DNA of 64,000 nt from Streptococcus thoraltensis DSM 12221 (lineage in GTDB: Bacteria > Bacillota > Bacilli > Lactobacillales > Streptococcaceae): the NCBI RefSeq assembly GCF_000380145.1, contig NZ_KB904598.1, positions 67,035 through 131,034 of the forward strand. Reading direction: 5' to 3'. Below, in pieces: positions 63,063-64,000 of this stretch (the first letter of the stretch is position 1; each line of letters opens with the position of its first letter). A program made the position numbers and the translations under genes. A model generated the notes under the pieces. The model did not search any database and was not told where the DNA came from. It worked only from the letters and a program-made list of their open reading frames with translations.

Positions 63063-64000
63063 CAGTCATCTCCTTATAGCGCTTGAGCAAATGGCTTAGG
63101 CGCTCTTCATCACTTCTAAATGGTGTTTCTTTGTAGGCTTTTTCAACCAGCTCATCTAATTCTTGATGGGCTTGTCTCAGCACTTCAGGCATGGTGTCAC
63201 GATGATACAAGTCTGCAAGAGTGCCTCCCAACTCTTCTCGTAAATCCAAAATCTCCCAGACTTTGTCTTCTATTCTGTTTTTTCGATGGGTTGATAAGGC
63301 TGGTACTGGAAAAGTATTGTAGACCAGTCCTGCCGAGTAACGATAACCTGTTCCAAGTCTACCACCAACTGCTCCTAGCCAAACCATATGGAGACGTGAT
63401 TCTAAAAGTCCCAGTAACCAGATTGGAGCGTTGTAGATAGCCATAGCCGAGTCCGATATAATCGTCTCTTCCCCAACAAATCCCATAGGGACATATACAC
63501 GATGTTCAGATGAGACACGTGGAACGATGATTGATTGCTCTTGAGGTTGATTGGTATCTCTAAATGACCATGGTCTTACAGAAAGTCTTCTCGCTGACTC
63601 ACTTTTTGAATTCAATCTATGGTTCAAAGTAATTTCAACTCTATTTCGAATTAACTTATTTTCCTTAAATTCCCTATAATCTGATTCATTCATCCATAAT
63701 GCATATCGAACTTTATCGTTAATCAATTCTTCTGATCCGATAAATTTTTTAAACAAGTGACGAATTTCAGGATATTCCCTAATAGCTTGGTGGTATTCCT
63801 CAACCGTAAAAATCAATCCTCCGCCATCATTTGGCATATTACCAAAGACCATGGCTGGCAAGTCCGAAAGAGGCTGTCTCCTACTCTTCACCAAAATAGT
63901 GTCCTCTGCTTTTGTAAGATAAGGAGAGATATGGTCAACTTCCATTCTCTCTTGCCTTTCGGTAAAGACGAGCTTAATAGGATTCGTGTGCGTTTTATTA
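63055..64000 (-). CDS. DNA adenine methyltransferase, C-terminal part (YeeA/MmeI-like; cut by window edge)
   Basis: 315 residues are inside the window; the frame is open to the last base (in-frame THTNPIKLVFTERQERMEV precedes the Met at 63945, which is not a start). The part seen is the target-recognition and C-terminal region: LSDLPAMVFGNMPNDGGGLI, VRYALWMNESDYREF, ARRLSVRPWSFRDTNQPQEQ, FVGEETIISDSAMAIYNAP, GLLESRLHMVWLGAVGGRLG, TGYRYSAGLVYNTFPVP, and a helical end. This matches the class of stand-alone methyltransferases related to MmeI (YeeA). The catalytic NPPF/Y motif lies outside. Modifies host DNA; target unknown. Confidence 0.85.
   Translation of the reverse strand, partial: NKTHTNPIKLVFTERQERMEVDHISPYLTKAEDTILVKSRRQPLSDLPAMVFGNMPNDGGGLIFTVEEYHQAIREYPEIRHLFKKFIGSEELINDKVRYALWMNESDYREFKENKLIRNRVEITLNHRLNSKSESARRLSVRPWSFRDTNQPQEQSIIVPRVSSEHRVYVPMGFVGEETIISDSAMAIYNAPIWLLGLLESRLHMVWLGAVGGRLGTGYRYSAGLVYNTFPVPALSTHRKNRIEDKVWEILDLREELGGTLADLYHRDTMPEVLRQAHQELDELVEKAYKETPFRSDEERLSHLLKRYKEMTDE

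Noticed and set aside
63055-63945. A 296-residue complete protein starting at MEVDHISPYL
   Set aside because: The same frame continues without a stop to base 64000, and the protein resembles only the C-terminal part of MmeI/YeeA methyltransferases, so the Met is internal.

Overview
The window reads as a chromosome segment of a pyogenic-type Streptococcus (S. pyogenes / S. dysgalactiae / S. agalactiae group). The grounds are an AdcA with a fused ZinT tail, a RexAB (AddAB) pair, MaeE/MaeP/MaeK/MaeR, an LPXTG-anchored pullulanase, low GC, and many BOX-like intergenic repeats. The species was not determined. No rRNA, tRNA or CRISPR array was seen.

Layout. 1-7.4 kb: zinc uptake (adcA), a cytoplasmic alpha-amylase, and the conserved rapZ-yvcK-whiA operon. 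7.4-21.2 kb: rexB-rexA recombination nuclease, a zinc metallopeptidase, a TVP38-type membrane protein, and an FtsX-like ABC exporter with its divergent TetR regulator. 21.3-26.3 kb: malate use (malic enzyme, transporter, two-component system). 26.5-36.8 kb: citrate fermentation. A leftward operon oadH-oadD-oadB-small gamma-citD-citE-citF-citX-oadA faces a rightward citM-citO-citG unit. Citrate is imported, split by citrate lyase to acetate and oxaloacetate, and oxaloacetate is decarboxylated by a Na+-pump-type membrane complex. 37-46 kb: cell-wall pullulanase, adenosine deaminase, an AbrB-family membrane protein, and citC, the citrate lyase ligase, which is detached from its operon. 46.5-58.3 kb: asnS, aspartate aminotransferase, dinG, rhodanese, hydroxyacid dehydrogenase, two esterases, an ATP-grasp enzyme, a metallo-beta-lactamase-fold hydrolase and an alpha/beta hydrolase.

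58.6-64 kb is an accessory island on the minus strand. From the right edge it carries the C-terminal part of a DNA methyltransferase, an SF2 helicase, a 94-residue protein and a T5orf172/GIY-YIG-type protein, all overlapping as one operon. This looks like a modification/restriction-type defence module similar to the Bacillus YeeA-YeeB-YeeC set. Beyond it lie small AT-rich genes: a fragment resembling MTA/SAH nucleosidase, a 36-residue membrane peptide, a gene split by a one-base frameshift, and a 238-residue anchored protein.

The intergenic DNA is dominated by repeats. A ~103-bp BOX-like element is present in about ten copies, and most complete copies are flanked by matching 2-bp direct repeats, the mark of insertion. 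It is repeatedly nested inside a second ~107-bp palindromic repeat. Hairpin repeats of this kind form the 3' ends and stop codons of some genes.
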